Assembly: GCA_963841325.1 (NCBI GenBank) | Contig: CAWJBZ010000001.1 | Span: forward strand, 1 to 64,000 | Origin: CAVPPA01 sp963841325 | GTDB taxonomy: Bacteria > Patescibacteriota > Saccharimonadia > Saccharimonadales > UBA4665 | DNA length: 64,000 bases | Direction of reading: 5' to 3' | Part shown: piece after piece, positions 34,993 through 44,857 of the stretch | Layout of the letters: each line of letters begins with the position of its first letter | How positions within the stretch are numbered: the stretch's first letter is position 1 | Made by a program: the position numbers and the translations under genes | Notes under the pieces: generated by a model | The model's database searches: none | What the model was told of the DNA's origin: nothing | Seen by the model: the letters and a program-made list of their open reading frames with translations, nothing else

Positions 34993-35750
34993 TATTCGCG
35001 TAATTCCCTGCCGGTTAAATCAATAAATACGTCTTCCAGATCGGCCTGTTCGACGCGTTGGGCTTTTTTAAAACCTCGTGTTAACAGCTGCTTGATAAGG
35101 TTTTGCGGACTATCCAGGGCCACAATTTTACCGTTGTCCATAATCGCCACTCGGTTGCACAGTTGTTGGGCTTCTTCCATGTAATGGGTAGTAATGATCA
35201 CGCTGACACCCTGTTCTTGGATATGCCGGACTAAATCCCAAAGATGCAGGCGAGCCTGCGGGTCTAGGCCGGTGGTCGGTTCATCCATAAAAAAGACTTT
35301 CGGGCTATGCACCAAAGCGGCGGCAATACTAAAACGTTGGCGTTGACCACCTGACAGATTTTCCGCATAAGTATTAATGTCATCGCCTAATTCAACATCA
35401 TCTAGAAATTCTTTGGGGTTGACTGATTCTCCATAGGCCGCCGCAAACAGTTGCAGTAGTTCATATAATTTAGTTTTATCCTGGAACCCCGGCGTTTGCG
35501 GCTGAACCCCGATCATGCCCCGGATTTTAAACGGATGGGTAGCCACATTTACCCCATCAACCATAGCCGTACCACCATCGATACTGCGTAGCGTTTCAAT
35601 CATTTCCAGGGTTGTCGTCTTGCCGGCTCCGTTAGGTCCTAAAATGCCAAAAATTTCACCTTTTCTGACTTCAAAGCTAATACCATCAACGGCTTTTTTA
35701 TCACCATAATACTTACGGAGGTTTTTAACTTCCAGAATATTTTGACTCAT
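34992..35750 (-). CDS. ABC transporter ATP-binding protein (DrrA/CcmA type)
   Basis: Walker A GILGPNGAGKTTT near residue 40, Q-loop VQPQTPGF, signature LSGGQRQRF, Walker B KVFFMDEPTTGLD and H-loop TTHYMEEA are intact. 252 residues. A TATAAT ends 10 nt before the ATG, and a bidirectional terminator lies just beyond the promoter. Confidence 0.94.
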   Translation of the reverse strand: MSQNILEVKNLRKYYGDKKAVDGISFEVRKGEIFGILGPNGAGKTTTLEMIETLRSIDGGTAMVDGVNVATHPFKIRGMIGVQPQTPGFQDKTKLYELLQLFAAAYGESVNPKEFLDDVELGDDINTYAENLSGGQRQRFSIAAALVHSPKVFFMDEPTTGLDPQARLHLWDLVRHIQEQGVSVIITTHYMEEAQQLCNRVAIMDNGKIVALDSPQNLIKQLLTRGFKKAQRVEQADLEDVFIDLTGRELRE

Positions 35751-35791
35751 TCAGGTTGTGATTATACCAAACCAAACTATCGGCACAAAAT

Positions 35792-35828
35792 AAAAAATAC
35801 CCGGCTTAAGTTAAAACCGGGTATTTTT
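35792..35828. terminator. Bidirectional rho-independent terminator
   Basis: TACCCGG/CCGGGTA (35798-35804, 35817-35823) flanked by A6 and T5. On the minus strand it ends the 64-residue gene upstream and insulates the ABC operon. Confidence 0.85.
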
Positions 35829-35844
35829 CAATCTATTTAAATAT

Positions 35845-36039
35845 TTATTTGCGCTTGACAGTCAAGAAGCCGTTACGTGGGTTTTCATTGACTACGAAGC
35901 CAGCTGGCAACTCACAGCCCTCTGGACGTTGATCCTTACTGAAGTAGTAAATTCTCTGCCTTTTACCACCGCGTAGTGTAACGTCCTTTGAATTCAGGTA
36001 GTAGGTTACACCCTTTGAGTTCGTGTGCTTGTATGCCAT
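35845..36039 (-). CDS. Small conserved-type basic protein (64 residues)
   Basis: A compact, basic, aromatic-rich protein with pattern KGVTYYLNSKDVTLRGG, IYYFSKD, LPAGFVVNENPRNGFLTVKRK, suggestive of a small beta-sheet domain. I recall similar small proteins in Saccharibacteria, with no known function. A good Shine-Dalgarno (GGGAGAT) precedes the ATG and a terminator follows, so it is a stand-alone, probably well expressed gene. Confidence 0.7.
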   Translation of the reverse strand: MAYKHTNSKGVTYYLNSKDVTLRGGKRQRIYYFSKDQRPEGCELPAGFVVNENPRNGFLTVKRK

Positions 36040-36322
36040 GTATGCATCTCCCTCTCTTAAATTAGTTAGTACCCTAAAAATACTCTGGTAGCTTTTCGTT
36101 TGTCAACTCGTTATTCTAATTTTTGATAAGTGTTGTCTTGATTGACCCCTGTTATAGCCGGCTGTGGATGTTTAGTCGGCAGTTGAGTGGGATATAGCTC
36201 CGGGGGGTCATTGATTCAGCCAAAAGTACTTAAAAACATAACCGTATTGCTTAGATGGATTTGATGTAATAAACTAACAAGCGTATATAAGCTTAATTTC
36301 TAAGTGGAGAGATGTCATTAAT

Positions 36323-36940
36323 ATGGACTTTATAAATCGCGTAACTCAAAACCAACAACCGGCTCGTGTTGCTTCACCGCCTGATTCAGTTGAACTACCA
36401 GCTAATCGCCCTAAAGCTGACGAACGACGTGGTCGTGATCGTGATCCTTTCATTAAGTGGACCCGTTGGGGCTCAAATGTCTTATTAGTTATCGTTGCCC
36501 TGCTGATTGCCACAGTCGCCTGGCTGATCTATATTGCTTCACCAACCTCGGAATATACCTATGTAGACACTACGAAGCTTCAAGCAGTCTTCCTCAACAC
36601 TGGCCAGGTCTATTTTGGCAACATCCAGTCAATGAATAATGACTACGTGGTATTAACCAATGTCTTCTATTTGCAAAATAACAGTTCCAGCTCCACTACT
36701 TCGACTACCAGTTCTAGTCAGAACGTCTCACTTGTCAAACTCGGTTGTGAACTGCACATGCCTTATGATCGGATGATTATTAATAACAGTGAGGTTACCT
36801 TCTGGGAGAATCTCCAGTCCAGCGGGCAAGTTGCTCAAGCCGTGGCCTCCTGGCAAAAAGCACACCCCAATGGCCAGCAAAATTGTTCTCAACAGTCTAC
36901 GACTCAAACTACCACTAATCCTCAGAGTTCCACCAAGTAA
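36323..36940 (+). CDS. Membrane-anchored protein with small beta domain
   Basis: 205 residues: a polar, Arg-rich cytoplasmic N-terminus (to about 50), one membrane helix (about 52-72), a short domain with KLQAVFLNTGQVYFGNI and DYVVLTNVFYL, and a Thr/Ser/Gln-rich low-complexity tail. GGAGAG lies 13 nt before the ATG. The signal-anchor layout suggests an extracytoplasmic domain. No family named. Confidence 0.65.
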   Translation: MDFINRVTQNQQPARVASPPDSVELPANRPKADERRGRDRDPFIKWTRWGSNVLLVIVALLIATVAWLIYIASPTSEYTYVDTTKLQAVFLNTGQVYFGNIQSMNNDYVVLTNVFYLQNNSSSSTTSTTSSSQNVSLVKLGCELHMPYDRMIINNSEVTFWENLQSSGQVAQAVASWQKAHPNGQQNCSQQSTTQTTTNPQSSTK

Positions 36941-36969
36941 TCGCTAAACAATAAACTTCTTAACTCAAT

Positions 36970-37575
36970 CTAGTCGGATTGATGGTGCGGCCAGTGGCGC
37001 CGTAACCAGTAACCGGCAAACAACAACAAACTCACGATGGTCGCCACTAAAGTCCAACCGGCCAAGTCCGGGGACCAGATCGGGCTGACAAAATCAAACT
37101 CGTATAAACTGACCGGGATATTGGGCAAACTGACCCCGTGGCTCTGAACGTACTGTTCGACACAAGGCACCCGGTTATGCCCCGAGAAGTCTACCGAATC
37201 AAGTTGCTGGCAATAATTTTCGGCGTTGGTATACAATTGAGAGTTCGCGGCGCTGGCGACACTGCCGGCTGCTTCCACCGCCCGGTCGTAGGAATAGACT
37301 AACTGGATCGGCGGATAAGCTCCATTTGGCCCATTGGCTAAATCAGTATTCATATGAGTAGTGACATAGGCTTGCAAATTCTGTAAGGCTTTAACGACAT
37401 CGCCATTATTTTTGTCAGCAGCATCGACTTGGCTACGTAAATCGGCCATCTGTAAGTTATTCTGGCGCAAGGCCATCACGCAGACCGCTCCACAGATAAC
37501 CGCTAGTACTAAGAAGTACCACGGTTTAAGCTGTCTTATTTTCTTGAGCCGGTGTCGCCAATTCCGTTTATCCAT
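36970..37575 (-). CDS. Two-span membrane protein with extracytoplasmic domain
   Basis: 201 residues. A basic N-terminus, helix near 19-37, a roughly 125-residue domain with two Cys (NYCQQL, VPCVEQ) that could pair, and a second helix near 175-192 before a His-rich tail. Unknown function. Divergent from the MurC-like gene, with about 56 bp between starts. Confidence 0.6.
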   Translation of the reverse strand: MDKRNWRHRLKKIRQLKPWYFLVLAVICGAVCVMALRQNNLQMADLRSQVDAADKNNGDVVKALQNLQAYVTTHMNTDLANGPNGAYPPIQLVYSYDRAVEAAGSVASAANSQLYTNAENYCQQLDSVDFSGHNRVPCVEQYVQSHGVSLPNIPVSLYEFDFVSPIWSPDLAGWTLVATIVSLLLFAGYWLRRHWPHHQSD

Positions 37576-37631
37576 AGTTAAAATTGTATACCCTCCTTTG
37601 AAACAGTTTCAGCTAAACGTATACTGGATTT

Positions 37632-38939
37632 ATGCACATCTTCTTTTCCGGCATCGGCGGAGTGGGTATCGGACCCCTAGCCCTAGTGACCCATGAAGCT
37701 GGCTACACAGTTACCGGTTCAGACAAACAATCTACTCAGTATATTGACTATCTTAAACAACACGGCATAACCGATATATACACCGGGCAGACCCGTGAGC
37801 AAATTGCCACCGTTCATCAAGCTAATCCGATTGATTGGTTTGTTTATACTTCTGCCCTACCTTTAGAAAACCCCCATCACCCAGAGTTAGTTTTTTGCCA
37901 GGATCAAGGAGTTAAAACCAGCAAACGTGATAAATTTTTAAACGTTTTCTTACAAGATAAACAACTGCAACTGATTGCTATCGCTGGGACTCACGGTAAA
38001 ACCACTACTACTGCCATGACTATTTGGCTTTTAAAGCGCTTGGGGATACCGGTAAGTTATACCTTAGCCGCTAAGGTTTCATTTGGTGATATGGGCGAGT
38101 ATGACCCAGAATCTCATTATTTTGTCTATGAAGCCGATGAATTCGATCACAATTTTTTGGCATTCAAGCCTTATTTTAGTTTGATTAGCGGAGTTTCTTG
38201 GGATCATCACGAGATTTACCCAACGCGCGAGGAATACCAAGCTGCTTTTCGGAAATTTATTTCGCAAAGCCAGCAAACTTTGCTCTGGCAAGAAGATGCT
38301 ACTTATTTAAAGTTAAGCGATTCGACCGAGCGTGTGCGTATTTTAGACAGCAATCAGGCGAACATTGATAAGCTTAAATTATTGGGTCACTATAACCGAC
38401 TGGATGGTTGGTTGGCAATGCAAGCCGTTCAGACAATAACCCATGCTCCAGTTGATCAATTAATTGAATTAATTAATGCCTTTCCGGGATTACAGAAACG
38501 AATGGAACAAATTGTGCCGGGGCTGTTTAGTGACGAAGCTCACACCCCCGATAAAATCCGCGGTGGATTAAACGCAGCTCTGGAGATAGCCACTTTGAAA
38601 AACCAGCCGGTAATAGTTATCTACGAGCCGCTGACTAACCGCCGACAGCACTACATGCTGAATGATTATCAAGACTGTTTCAAGGGCGCTCAAAAAGTTT
38701 ATTGGCTACCTAGTTATTTAGCCCGTGAAGATCCTGCTCAGCGGATCATCCCACCGGCTGAATTAATCAGTCATTTAGCCAACCCGGCTATTGCCGTACC
38801 AGCCGAGAAGAACGACGAGTTGAAACAGATTATTCAGCATCATTTGTCGGAAGGAGCCATGGTTGTCGGGATGGCCGGTGGTGGTGGCGGCAGTTTAGAT
38901 GAATGGCTTAGAAAAGAATTTCCAGTTAATAACGCTTAG
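37632..38939 (+). CDS. murC: Mur ligase, MurC/Mpl type
   Basis: Joins an amino acid or peptide to UDP-MurNAc. The Rossmann start HIFFSGIGGVGIGPLALV, P-loop AIAGTHGKTTTTAM near residue 115, YEADEFDHNF and SGVSWDHHEIY match MurC and Mpl. At 435 residues it fits either. L-Ala addition (MurC) is the essential role; peptide recycling (Mpl) is the alternative. No other mur gene is adjacent. Confidence 0.8.
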   Translation: MHIFFSGIGGVGIGPLALVTHEAGYTVTGSDKQSTQYIDYLKQHGITDIYTGQTREQIATVHQANPIDWFVYTSALPLENPHHPELVFCQDQGVKTSKRDKFLNVFLQDKQLQLIAIAGTHGKTTTTAMTIWLLKRLGIPVSYTLAAKVSFGDMGEYDPESHYFVYEADEFDHNFLAFKPYFSLISGVSWDHHEIYPTREEYQAAFRKFISQSQQTLLWQEDATYLKLSDSTERVRILDSNQANIDKLKLLGHYNRLDGWLAMQAVQTITHAPVDQLIELINAFPGLQKRMEQIVPGLFSDEAHTPDKIRGGLNAALEIATLKNQPVIVIYEPLTNRRQHYMLNDYQDCFKGAQKVYWLPSYLAREDPAQRIIPPAELISHLANPAIAVPAEKNDELKQIIQHHLSEGAMVVGMAGGGGGSLDEWLRKEFPVNNA

Positions 38940-39217
38940 AATACCTGGATATGGTTAGTGCGCAAGTAAGCATAGACCACTAATACGGCTAACCCTAAAA
39001 CAATGACAATGGTAGCGAAAATAGCTAGTCCTACACCACTTCCCCGGTGTTTGGGCGATTTGGTGACTGGTGGAGTGGTCGGTTTTTTGAGTTCAACTGA
39101 TTCTTCAGTTTCTTGGGGCGGTTTTTTCAAGGTTTCTGGCGGTTTAGGCGGTACCACGTCCATTACTGGTGTAGCCGGACTGGGGTGGAGAGATTCGGGT
39201 GGAGTTGTTGGTTCCAT
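38936..39217 (-). CDS. Proline-rich protein with C-terminal membrane helix
   Basis: 93 residues: a Pro/Glu/Lys/Thr-rich N-terminal two-thirds (PPKPPETLKKPPQETEESV), then one C-terminal helix (about 64-85) and a short end. It is tail-anchored or a secreted stalk, depending on topology. The stop overlaps the murC stop by 4 nt. Family unknown. Confidence 0.5.
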   Translation of the reverse strand: MEPTTPPESLHPSPATPVMDVVPPKPPETLKKPPQETEESVELKKPTTPPVTKSPKHRGSGVGLAIFATIVIVLGLAVLVVYAYLRTNHIQVF

Positions 39218-39294
39218 AACTATAGGTCATTGTAGCACGCTAGTAACTACTGGTAACATGACCGCCCAACTATAATCTGTTAGTCTCTGGCTGT

Positions 39295-41151
39295 TTAACC
39301 ACCGTAGTTATCACCCGGTTGAAGACTACTGAAATAGTCAGTAACCTCGAGGGCTTGGCCGCCATTAACCGGTAGAATATAGAGTTCGTTGTCTTTAGCC
39401 ACAATTAGGTAATTATCGCTGTACCAGCCATAAGGTAGATAGTCGCTGAGAGTGGCGATCTGTTTACCATTTAAGCCACTGGGGTCACCGATAAAGAGGG
39501 TATTTTTACCGTCGCGTTGTTCATACCAGAAAGTCTGGGTGCCATCCGCTGAACTGATATACACCGGAAACTGGTTAAAGAAAGTACTGTCGCTGATATT
39601 CGAACTGGTCAGACTGCCACTGGTCAGGGTGTAGTAGCTGTTGTTGCCGCTACTGCCTGGTACTTGTAGATAAATGCTCAACGGCGAGTACTGGACCGTA
39701 TCCAGATAGTAACTAGGATAAGTTAAGGTTGCTGGAACTGGAAAGTCTTGGATATCTTGTTTGCCGCTGCCGTCCGGTTTAATGCTGAATAGGCTGTCGC
39801 TTTTACCGCTTAGCTGGCTAGGGTCGCTGCCGCTCCAATCAGTGGTATAAATTACCGTACCGTTAATCAAATAGATATTACCAAATGTAGTCAGAGCAAA
39901 GCTGGAGGCACCGGTGCCGGTACCGCTGGTTTGATCCAGTACGGTCAGTTGCCCACTAACGGCATTGTAGGCTTTCAGGATTTCGCCGTCTGGTTGCCAA
40001 CTCTGCACGTTATTGCGTGACAGACTATAAATAAAAGTATCGCCAATCCAGCCGACCGGGTTAAAGTTGGCATTAGTAGTATCAATGGTGGTCAGTTGGT
40101 CGTTGGTGGCGGTGTTGATTAAATATAGCTCCGGTTGGTTAGGATGAGCTCGACTTGATTCTAAAACTAAGTATTTCCAGTCACGGGAGGCGATCAGCAC
40201 TGTGGTACTGGTGCTCTCGTTACCGGTACCGGCCAGCACTGTTTGGCGATCAGTACCGTCAAGATTGGTTTTAACCACATCCATAGTGCCGCTTAATTGC
40301 GACAGGAAATACAATTTACCAGCTGGGGTCAAAGTAAAGTGATTTTGCGGGACTGCTTGAGCGGTCACCACAATCGTACCTTTGCCGTCATTGTAGCCGT
40401 TAGCTGAAAAGTTGGCCGGCAGCTGGCTATCGTTAGCCGGTAGCACAATGGTGACCAAGCCTTTTTGGTTAGTGGTCGCTTCGGTATCAGCTACCCGTAT
40501 CAGCGCATTAGCTACTGGTTGGCCATTAATTGAATTACTGATGGTTAGCGGTACTTGGCGGCCAGTAGCCGTTAATTTGACTATCCAGGTGACCTTTTGG
40601 CGGAGGATCGGGACTACTACGCTCACGTTGGCGGTTTGGTAGTATTGTTTACTAATAGTTAGCTGGCGCTTCCCGACGTGAACCGGCAATTTCACTAAGC
40701 CGTGATTATCAGTAATGGCACTAACCTGATCGAGGGCTACCGTAGCGTTGGAAACCGGCTGATTAGTGGTGGTGTCAATGACCTCTACGTTAAAGTTTTG
40801 TTTAAGCACTAAGCCGGCTAACGAATAACGAGTCCAGGGTACGGCCGCCAGTATCGCCAGTATCAAGACGATAGTTAGCGGTATGGTCCACAGTTTTTTA
40901 TGCCACCAGGCCGCCAACCAGCGTTTATAGAAATGCTGACTTGATTTTAGTTTGGCCGGTTCTGGTTTGGTAGTTGGGGCAGTAACGGTTGGTTTAGAGT
41001 CAGTGTTTTCCGGTTGAGGAGTGGGCACCAGTGGTGGTTGGTCGTTATTAACCGGCGTTGATTGATGGTCAGTAACTGGTTGGTCCGGTAGTGGCGGTGC
41101 CGAATGAATATCCAGGTCGGGTTTATTACTATCTATAAACTGGTCATCCAT
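39295..41151 (-). CDS. Large membrane-anchored surface protein with beta-sandwich and beta-propeller domains
   Basis: 618 residues. A Pro/Thr-rich cytoplasmic N-terminus to about 75, membrane helix about 88-108, two consecutive carboxypeptidase-regulatory-like beta-sandwich units (NVEVIDTTTNQPVSNATVALDQ, VPLTISNSINGQPVANALIRV; about 117-270), then repeats with FxLSQLSGTMDVVKTNLDGTDR and LFSIKPDGSGKQ of a TolB/DPP-type propeller to the end. It probably faces outward and binds ligands or the cell wall. Confidence 0.7.
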   Translation of the reverse strand: MDDQFIDSNKPDLDIHSAPPLPDQPVTDHQSTPVNNDQPPLVPTPQPENTDSKPTVTAPTTKPEPAKLKSSQHFYKRWLAAWWHKKLWTIPLTIVLILAILAAVPWTRYSLAGLVLKQNFNVEVIDTTTNQPVSNATVALDQVSAITDNHGLVKLPVHVGKRQLTISKQYYQTANVSVVVPILRQKVTWIVKLTATGRQVPLTISNSINGQPVANALIRVADTEATTNQKGLVTIVLPANDSQLPANFSANGYNDGKGTIVVTAQAVPQNHFTLTPAGKLYFLSQLSGTMDVVKTNLDGTDRQTVLAGTGNESTSTTVLIASRDWKYLVLESSRAHPNQPELYLINTATNDQLTTIDTTNANFNPVGWIGDTFIYSLSRNNVQSWQPDGEILKAYNAVSGQLTVLDQTSGTGTGASSFALTTFGNIYLINGTVIYTTDWSGSDPSQLSGKSDSLFSIKPDGSGKQDIQDFPVPATLTYPSYYLDTVQYSPLSIYLQVPGSSGNNSYYTLTSGSLTSSNISDSTFFNQFPVYISSADGTQTFWYEQRDGKNTLFIGDPSGLNGKQIATLSDYLPYGWYSDNYLIVAKDNELYILPVNGGQALEVTDYFSSLQPGDNYGG

Positions 41152-41233
41152 AATATTAAAGCTTAAGCTTTGTTTGTATTGTACGGTCTAATGTTTAAGA
41201 TTGCTAGCTACGGCGTCAAGCCGGTATAAGTAA

Positions 41234-42544
41234 TTAGGGAGTCAGCCGGTTCATGTCTCTTGGGAAAAGCGTGGCTTCTTTAACATTAGCTAGTCCGATA
41301 GTTTTTTCAGTAAAACGGTCGATACCAAAACCACAACCTCCGTGTTGGGGTAATCCGTATTTGAAAGCTTGTAAGTAATACTTATAGCCTGGGGTATTAA
41401 CATCCAGCCCGGCGCTTTTCATTTGCTCAGCCAATTTATGGTAGTGGTTTTCTCGCAGCGGACAAGTAGCCAGCTCCAGCCCTCTGAACAATAGGTCTCC
41501 CCACAGTACTGTCGTCGGGTCGTCCGGGTTAACTTGGTGATAAAACTTCATAGCCTCGACTGGGAAGTGGATAGCAAAGACTAGCTCACTGCCCATTTCT
41601 TTTTTGGTGTATTCACAAATCCAACGTTCTTCATCAGGAGTCAGATCTCTTTCTTGAGTAGTATCAGTGCCAGTTGCTTGGGTATACAATTGGTGAATCT
41701 TAGCAACGGTTAGCTTCGGTACCTTATCGGTGACCACTAATTCCGGAGCGTTTAAAGATTTCAGATCGGCAGCGTGTTGCTCATAAACTTTGTGGAGGGT
41801 ATAGAGGGTCATGTCCCCGACCGTATCCAGAACTTCGTCATGATTTTCCACAAAGCCCATCTCAATATCCAGCATCATTACTTCGCTCATGTGCCTAGTA
41901 GTGGCACTGGGCTCGGCCCGATAAGCTGGGGCGATTTCAAAGACCCGCTCAAAAGCGCCGACCATTATTTGCTTATACAGTTGCGGGCTCTGCGCCAGGG
42001 TTGCTTCCTGACCAAAATAATCAACCTTAAAAACTTCAGCGCCACCTTCGGAAGCTCCGGCAATCAGTTTAGGGGTCTGGATTTCGATAAAATCATGATC
42101 GATTAAATATTCCCGGATGTAACGCAGTAAACTGGCCCGGATTTTGAAGATTTTCTGTTCCTGAAGATTACGGATGTTCAGTACCCGGTATTCAAAAAGG
42201 GTATCCAGATTGTCGGCTCGGTGATCAATTGGTTTGTCAATCTCAATCGGCGGTTCGTCGGTCACCGGTACAACTACTGCTAATTTGGCATCATGCAATT
42301 CCGCTCCGCCGGGAGCTCTGGGTTCAGCCACTACCTGACCATCAACTGTCAATACGGTGCCGATTTGTAAACCACGTAGTTTTTCGACTTCCGCCTTATC
42401 ATTTAAAACCACTTGGACTAGCCCGTGGCGATCGCGAACGTTAATGAAGGTCAGTCCGCCTAGTAAACGTTTTTTATGCAACCAGCCTTCAATATGGATC
42501 GGTTGGCCGATATGGTCTTTAACTTCATCGCTCAGAATTCTCAT
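41234..42544 (-). CDS. aspS: Aspartyl-tRNA synthetase, archaeal/non-discriminating type
   Basis: Class II synthetase. The OB-fold anticodon domain (EGWLHKKRLLGGLTFINVRD) is followed by motif 2 (FEIAPAYRAEPSATTRHMSEV) and motif 3 (GCGFGIDRFTE). PKLIAGASEGGAEVF is typical of archaeal AspRS. At 436 residues it lacks the GAD insertion of bacterial AspRS. Such enzymes often charge both tRNA-Asp and tRNA-Asn, with GatCAB finishing Asn. AAGGAG precedes the ATG. Confidence 0.9.
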   Translation of the reverse strand: MRILSDEVKDHIGQPIHIEGWLHKKRLLGGLTFINVRDRHGLVQVVLNDKAEVEKLRGLQIGTVLTVDGQVVAEPRAPGGAELHDAKLAVVVPVTDEPPIEIDKPIDHRADNLDTLFEYRVLNIRNLQEQKIFKIRASLLRYIREYLIDHDFIEIQTPKLIAGASEGGAEVFKVDYFGQEATLAQSPQLYKQIMVGAFERVFEIAPAYRAEPSATTRHMSEVMMLDIEMGFVENHDEVLDTVGDMTLYTLHKVYEQHAADLKSLNAPELVVTDKVPKLTVAKIHQLYTQATGTDTTQERDLTPDEERWICEYTKKEMGSELVFAIHFPVEAMKFYHQVNPDDPTTVLWGDLLFRGLELATCPLRENHYHKLAEQMKSAGLDVNTPGYKYYLQAFKYGLPQHGGCGFGIDRFTEKTIGLANVKEATLFPRDMNRLTP

Positions 42545-42624
42545 CAGAATTACTCCTTATTTTTGGCACTCCACAGCTCTCTGACTAATGTTAGAAAACT
42601 GGCCAATCAAATTTATTCTACCAT

Positions 42625-43671
42625 CTATGATGATTCAGTCGGAGCTTTTGATTCAGTGCTTGCTGAGTCTGGTGTAGTCTCTTTCTGACCATGACGGGCG
42701 GCCACCGCTTTACGATCGTCGTGTTGGTTGAATGATCCTTCAATGGCTTCTCCCAGTAATTCCTGCAGAATGTCACTTAAGGTAACAATGCCGACATATT
42801 CATTGAAACTATTGACCACTACCAGTAACTGCTGGTGTGTTTCATTAAGTGCCCGGAGGGCTTCTTCCAAACTATCGTTTTCATGGACGTAGGCTACCCG
42901 CCGTTCGTAAAAGTCGCGTATTTTACCGTGTTTGGAAAGATCCACGGCGTCATCAATGGAAATGGTGCCGACAATATTCGATGGTTGAGTGTCATAAACC
43001 GGGAAACGACTATGGCCATTTTTATGCAGTTCGTCCATCAATACCGGCCCGATATTGTCTTTAACATTGACGGCTTTAACTCGACGTCGGGGCACCACAA
43101 TATCCCGTACATGGTAATCGCTGAAGTGCAGAGTTTTGCGCAGCAATTCCAAGTCTTGATCACTGATCCGGTTATCATTCTGGCGCTTTTGGTGCCGCAG
43201 TAGCTCATAAATATCTTCACGTTCGTACAAGCCAGTATGCGGACCAACTGGAAAGCGGCCGGCATAAAAGGCCAGATAAGAAGCTACCGGATGAACCAAG
43301 CGCACCAGCCGGACGACAACTGGTGTGCACCACATTGCCAGGTAAGTACCGACTAAGGTTAACCGGGTGCGCGGTATCCAAAGAAAGGCCAGCCAAAGCA
43401 CTAGCATGACTACCAAAAAACCAAACAGTAGCGGAGCCACCCGGGCGAATAACACCATGCCGCCAGCCGCGCTCAAGCCGGTAATCAGCCAGAGCACCAG
43501 TTTCAGTTCGCCGCCGTAAACTTCAGCCGTAAATAAGGTTTGAGCAACTTTGTCGCCGCCGCGAGCCATTCGTTTTAATTCTCTTGAAGGGATATAAAAG
43601 TAAGTCTTTTCCAAAGTTAGAACCAGTAGGGCCAGTAGTAACAGCAAAATGGCGAAGATGAATGAACTCAT
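42625..43671 (-). CDS. CBS-domain membrane protein (CorC/HlyC-CNNM-like)
   Basis: 348 residues. An N-terminal membrane part (one helix, then two to three near 55-125) is followed by a tandem CBS pair: VRDIVVPRRRVKAVNVKDNIG, HSRFPVYDTQPSNIVGTISIDDAV and DSLEEALRALNETHQQLLVVV...GIVTLSDILQELLG, matching CorC/TlyC proteins linked to Mg2+/Co2+ export. The C-terminal transporter-associated domain is replaced by a short Ser/Thr-rich tail. Confidence 0.8.
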   Translation of the reverse strand: MSSFIFAILLLLLALLVLTLEKTYFYIPSRELKRMARGGDKVAQTLFTAEVYGGELKLVLWLITGLSAAGGMVLFARVAPLLFGFLVVMLVLWLAFLWIPRTRLTLVGTYLAMWCTPVVVRLVRLVHPVASYLAFYAGRFPVGPHTGLYEREDIYELLRHQKRQNDNRISDQDLELLRKTLHFSDYHVRDIVVPRRRVKAVNVKDNIGPVLMDELHKNGHSRFPVYDTQPSNIVGTISIDDAVDLSKHGKIRDFYERRVAYVHENDSLEEALRALNETHQQLLVVVNSFNEYVGIVTLSDILQELLGEAIEGSFNQHDDRKAVAARHGQKETTPDSASTESKAPTESS

Positions 43672-43792
43672 GCTACCAACTATCTTACCACTGCTTTGAG
43701 GATAGCTGTATGACCAACTACATAGATTGACTATATTTCAGTTAAATGACAGTATTGTATACTAACTACATAGGTGAGGAGAATCACTAGTT

Positions 43793-44455
43793 ATGTCTAG
43801 AAACTTTTGGATAGCTTTGGTGGTGATTGCGGCCATCTTGTTTGGTATTGTGCTCGTCACCAATCACAATCAAGGTTCCACCCCTACAACTTCCAGCCAG
43901 CCGACCCAACATATCGAAGGCAATGACAGCAAAGGAGTTACCTTAATTGAATACGGTGACTATGAATGTCCGGTCTGCGGCACTTTTTATCCGATAGTTA
44001 CGCAGGTGGTGTCCGAATATTCCAATGATATTAAGTACCAGTTCCGTAACCTGCCGTTAACCCAGATACATCCCAATGCTTTTGCCGCTGCCCGAGCAGC
44101 TGAAGCCGCTAGTGATTTGGGCCAGTTCTGGCAAATGAACAGTCTGCTCTATGAATACCAGGATCAATGGGTGACGTCGACTAATCCTTTGAGCTTCTTC
44201 GATATTTATGCTGCCCAGCTAAAATTAAACATTACCCAGTTCAATAAAGACTACAACAGTAATCAGGTTAATAATGCCATTAATGCCGATCTTAATGCTT
44301 TTAATCAAACTGGTGACCAAATGGCCACCCCGACCTTTATTCTAGACGGTAAGACTCTCAACAACGAAAACCTGATCGGTTCCAATGGAGAGCCGAGTGC
44401 CACAGCTTTTGCTAATATTATTCAAGCTGAAATAAACAAGAAGAGTGCTTCTTAA
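43793..44455 (+). CDS. DsbA-family thioredoxin-like protein
   Basis: 220 residues. A signal anchor (residues 5-24) and a Thr/Ser linker are followed by a DsbA/BdbD-type domain with active site YECPVCGTFYP near residue 62 and cis-Pro in MATPTFILDG near 185. It would oxidise or isomerise disulfides outside the membrane, fitting the Cys-containing pilins. The Shine-Dalgarno GAGGAG is 11 nt before the ATG, with TATACT upstream. Confidence 0.88.
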   Translation: MSRNFWIALVVIAAILFGIVLVTNHNQGSTPTTSSQPTQHIEGNDSKGVTLIEYGDYECPVCGTFYPIVTQVVSEYSNDIKYQFRNLPLTQIHPNAFAAARAAEAASDLGQFWQMNSLLYEYQDQWVTSTNPLSFFDIYAAQLKLNITQFNKDYNSNQVNNAINADLNAFNQTGDQMATPTFILDGKTLNNENLIGSNGEPSATAFANIIQAEINKKSAS

Positions 44456-44466
44456 TTGAGACTTAA

Positions 44467-44559
44467 TTAGTACCGTAGAAACTGTTGCCAGTTTGGGCGG
44501 TTGACAACTACTCGAACTGGTGCTGGATTAGCGTTGATGATTTTTATTTTGATGGACAT
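44467..44559 (-). CDS. 30-residue basic peptide gene
   Basis: ATG 44559-44557 to TAA 44469-44467. The peptide starts MSIKIKIINANPAPVRVVV and ends NWQQFLRY: basic, beta-prone, without acidic residues. AGGAGT at 44574-44569 is 9 nt before the ATG. A promoter-like TTGACA (44732-44727), 18 nt, TAGACT lies upstream, giving a 140-nt leader with an imperfect AAAG-GG/CC-CTTT hairpin. Otherwise this 411-bp stretch between dsbA-like and the toxin-antitoxin genes holds nothing recognisable. Confidence 0.5.
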   Translation of the reverse strand: MSIKIKIINANPAPVRVVVNRPNWQQFLRY

Positions 44560-44857
44560 CTTACCGTTACTCCTTAATAACGATCGATAACTCCTAGTGA
44601 CCTGACTCCACTAAAGGTTAAGATAGGTTGTTTTAATTTTGTTGATTTTTTTGTCTCACTTAAAGCGGCTTCTCGCGGACCACTTTATTGAATTACAACC
44701 GTAGTCTAATGAAACAGGCTCATGCTTGTCAAGAATTTTCCAACAAATCACCAATATTACCCTGTACTATAAATACTTTGGCTGATCTTAGTTAACTAAA
44801 TTTAAAATAAGCTATTAAACTATATCTTGTAAAAAGTACTAGACAATATATTAGAAT

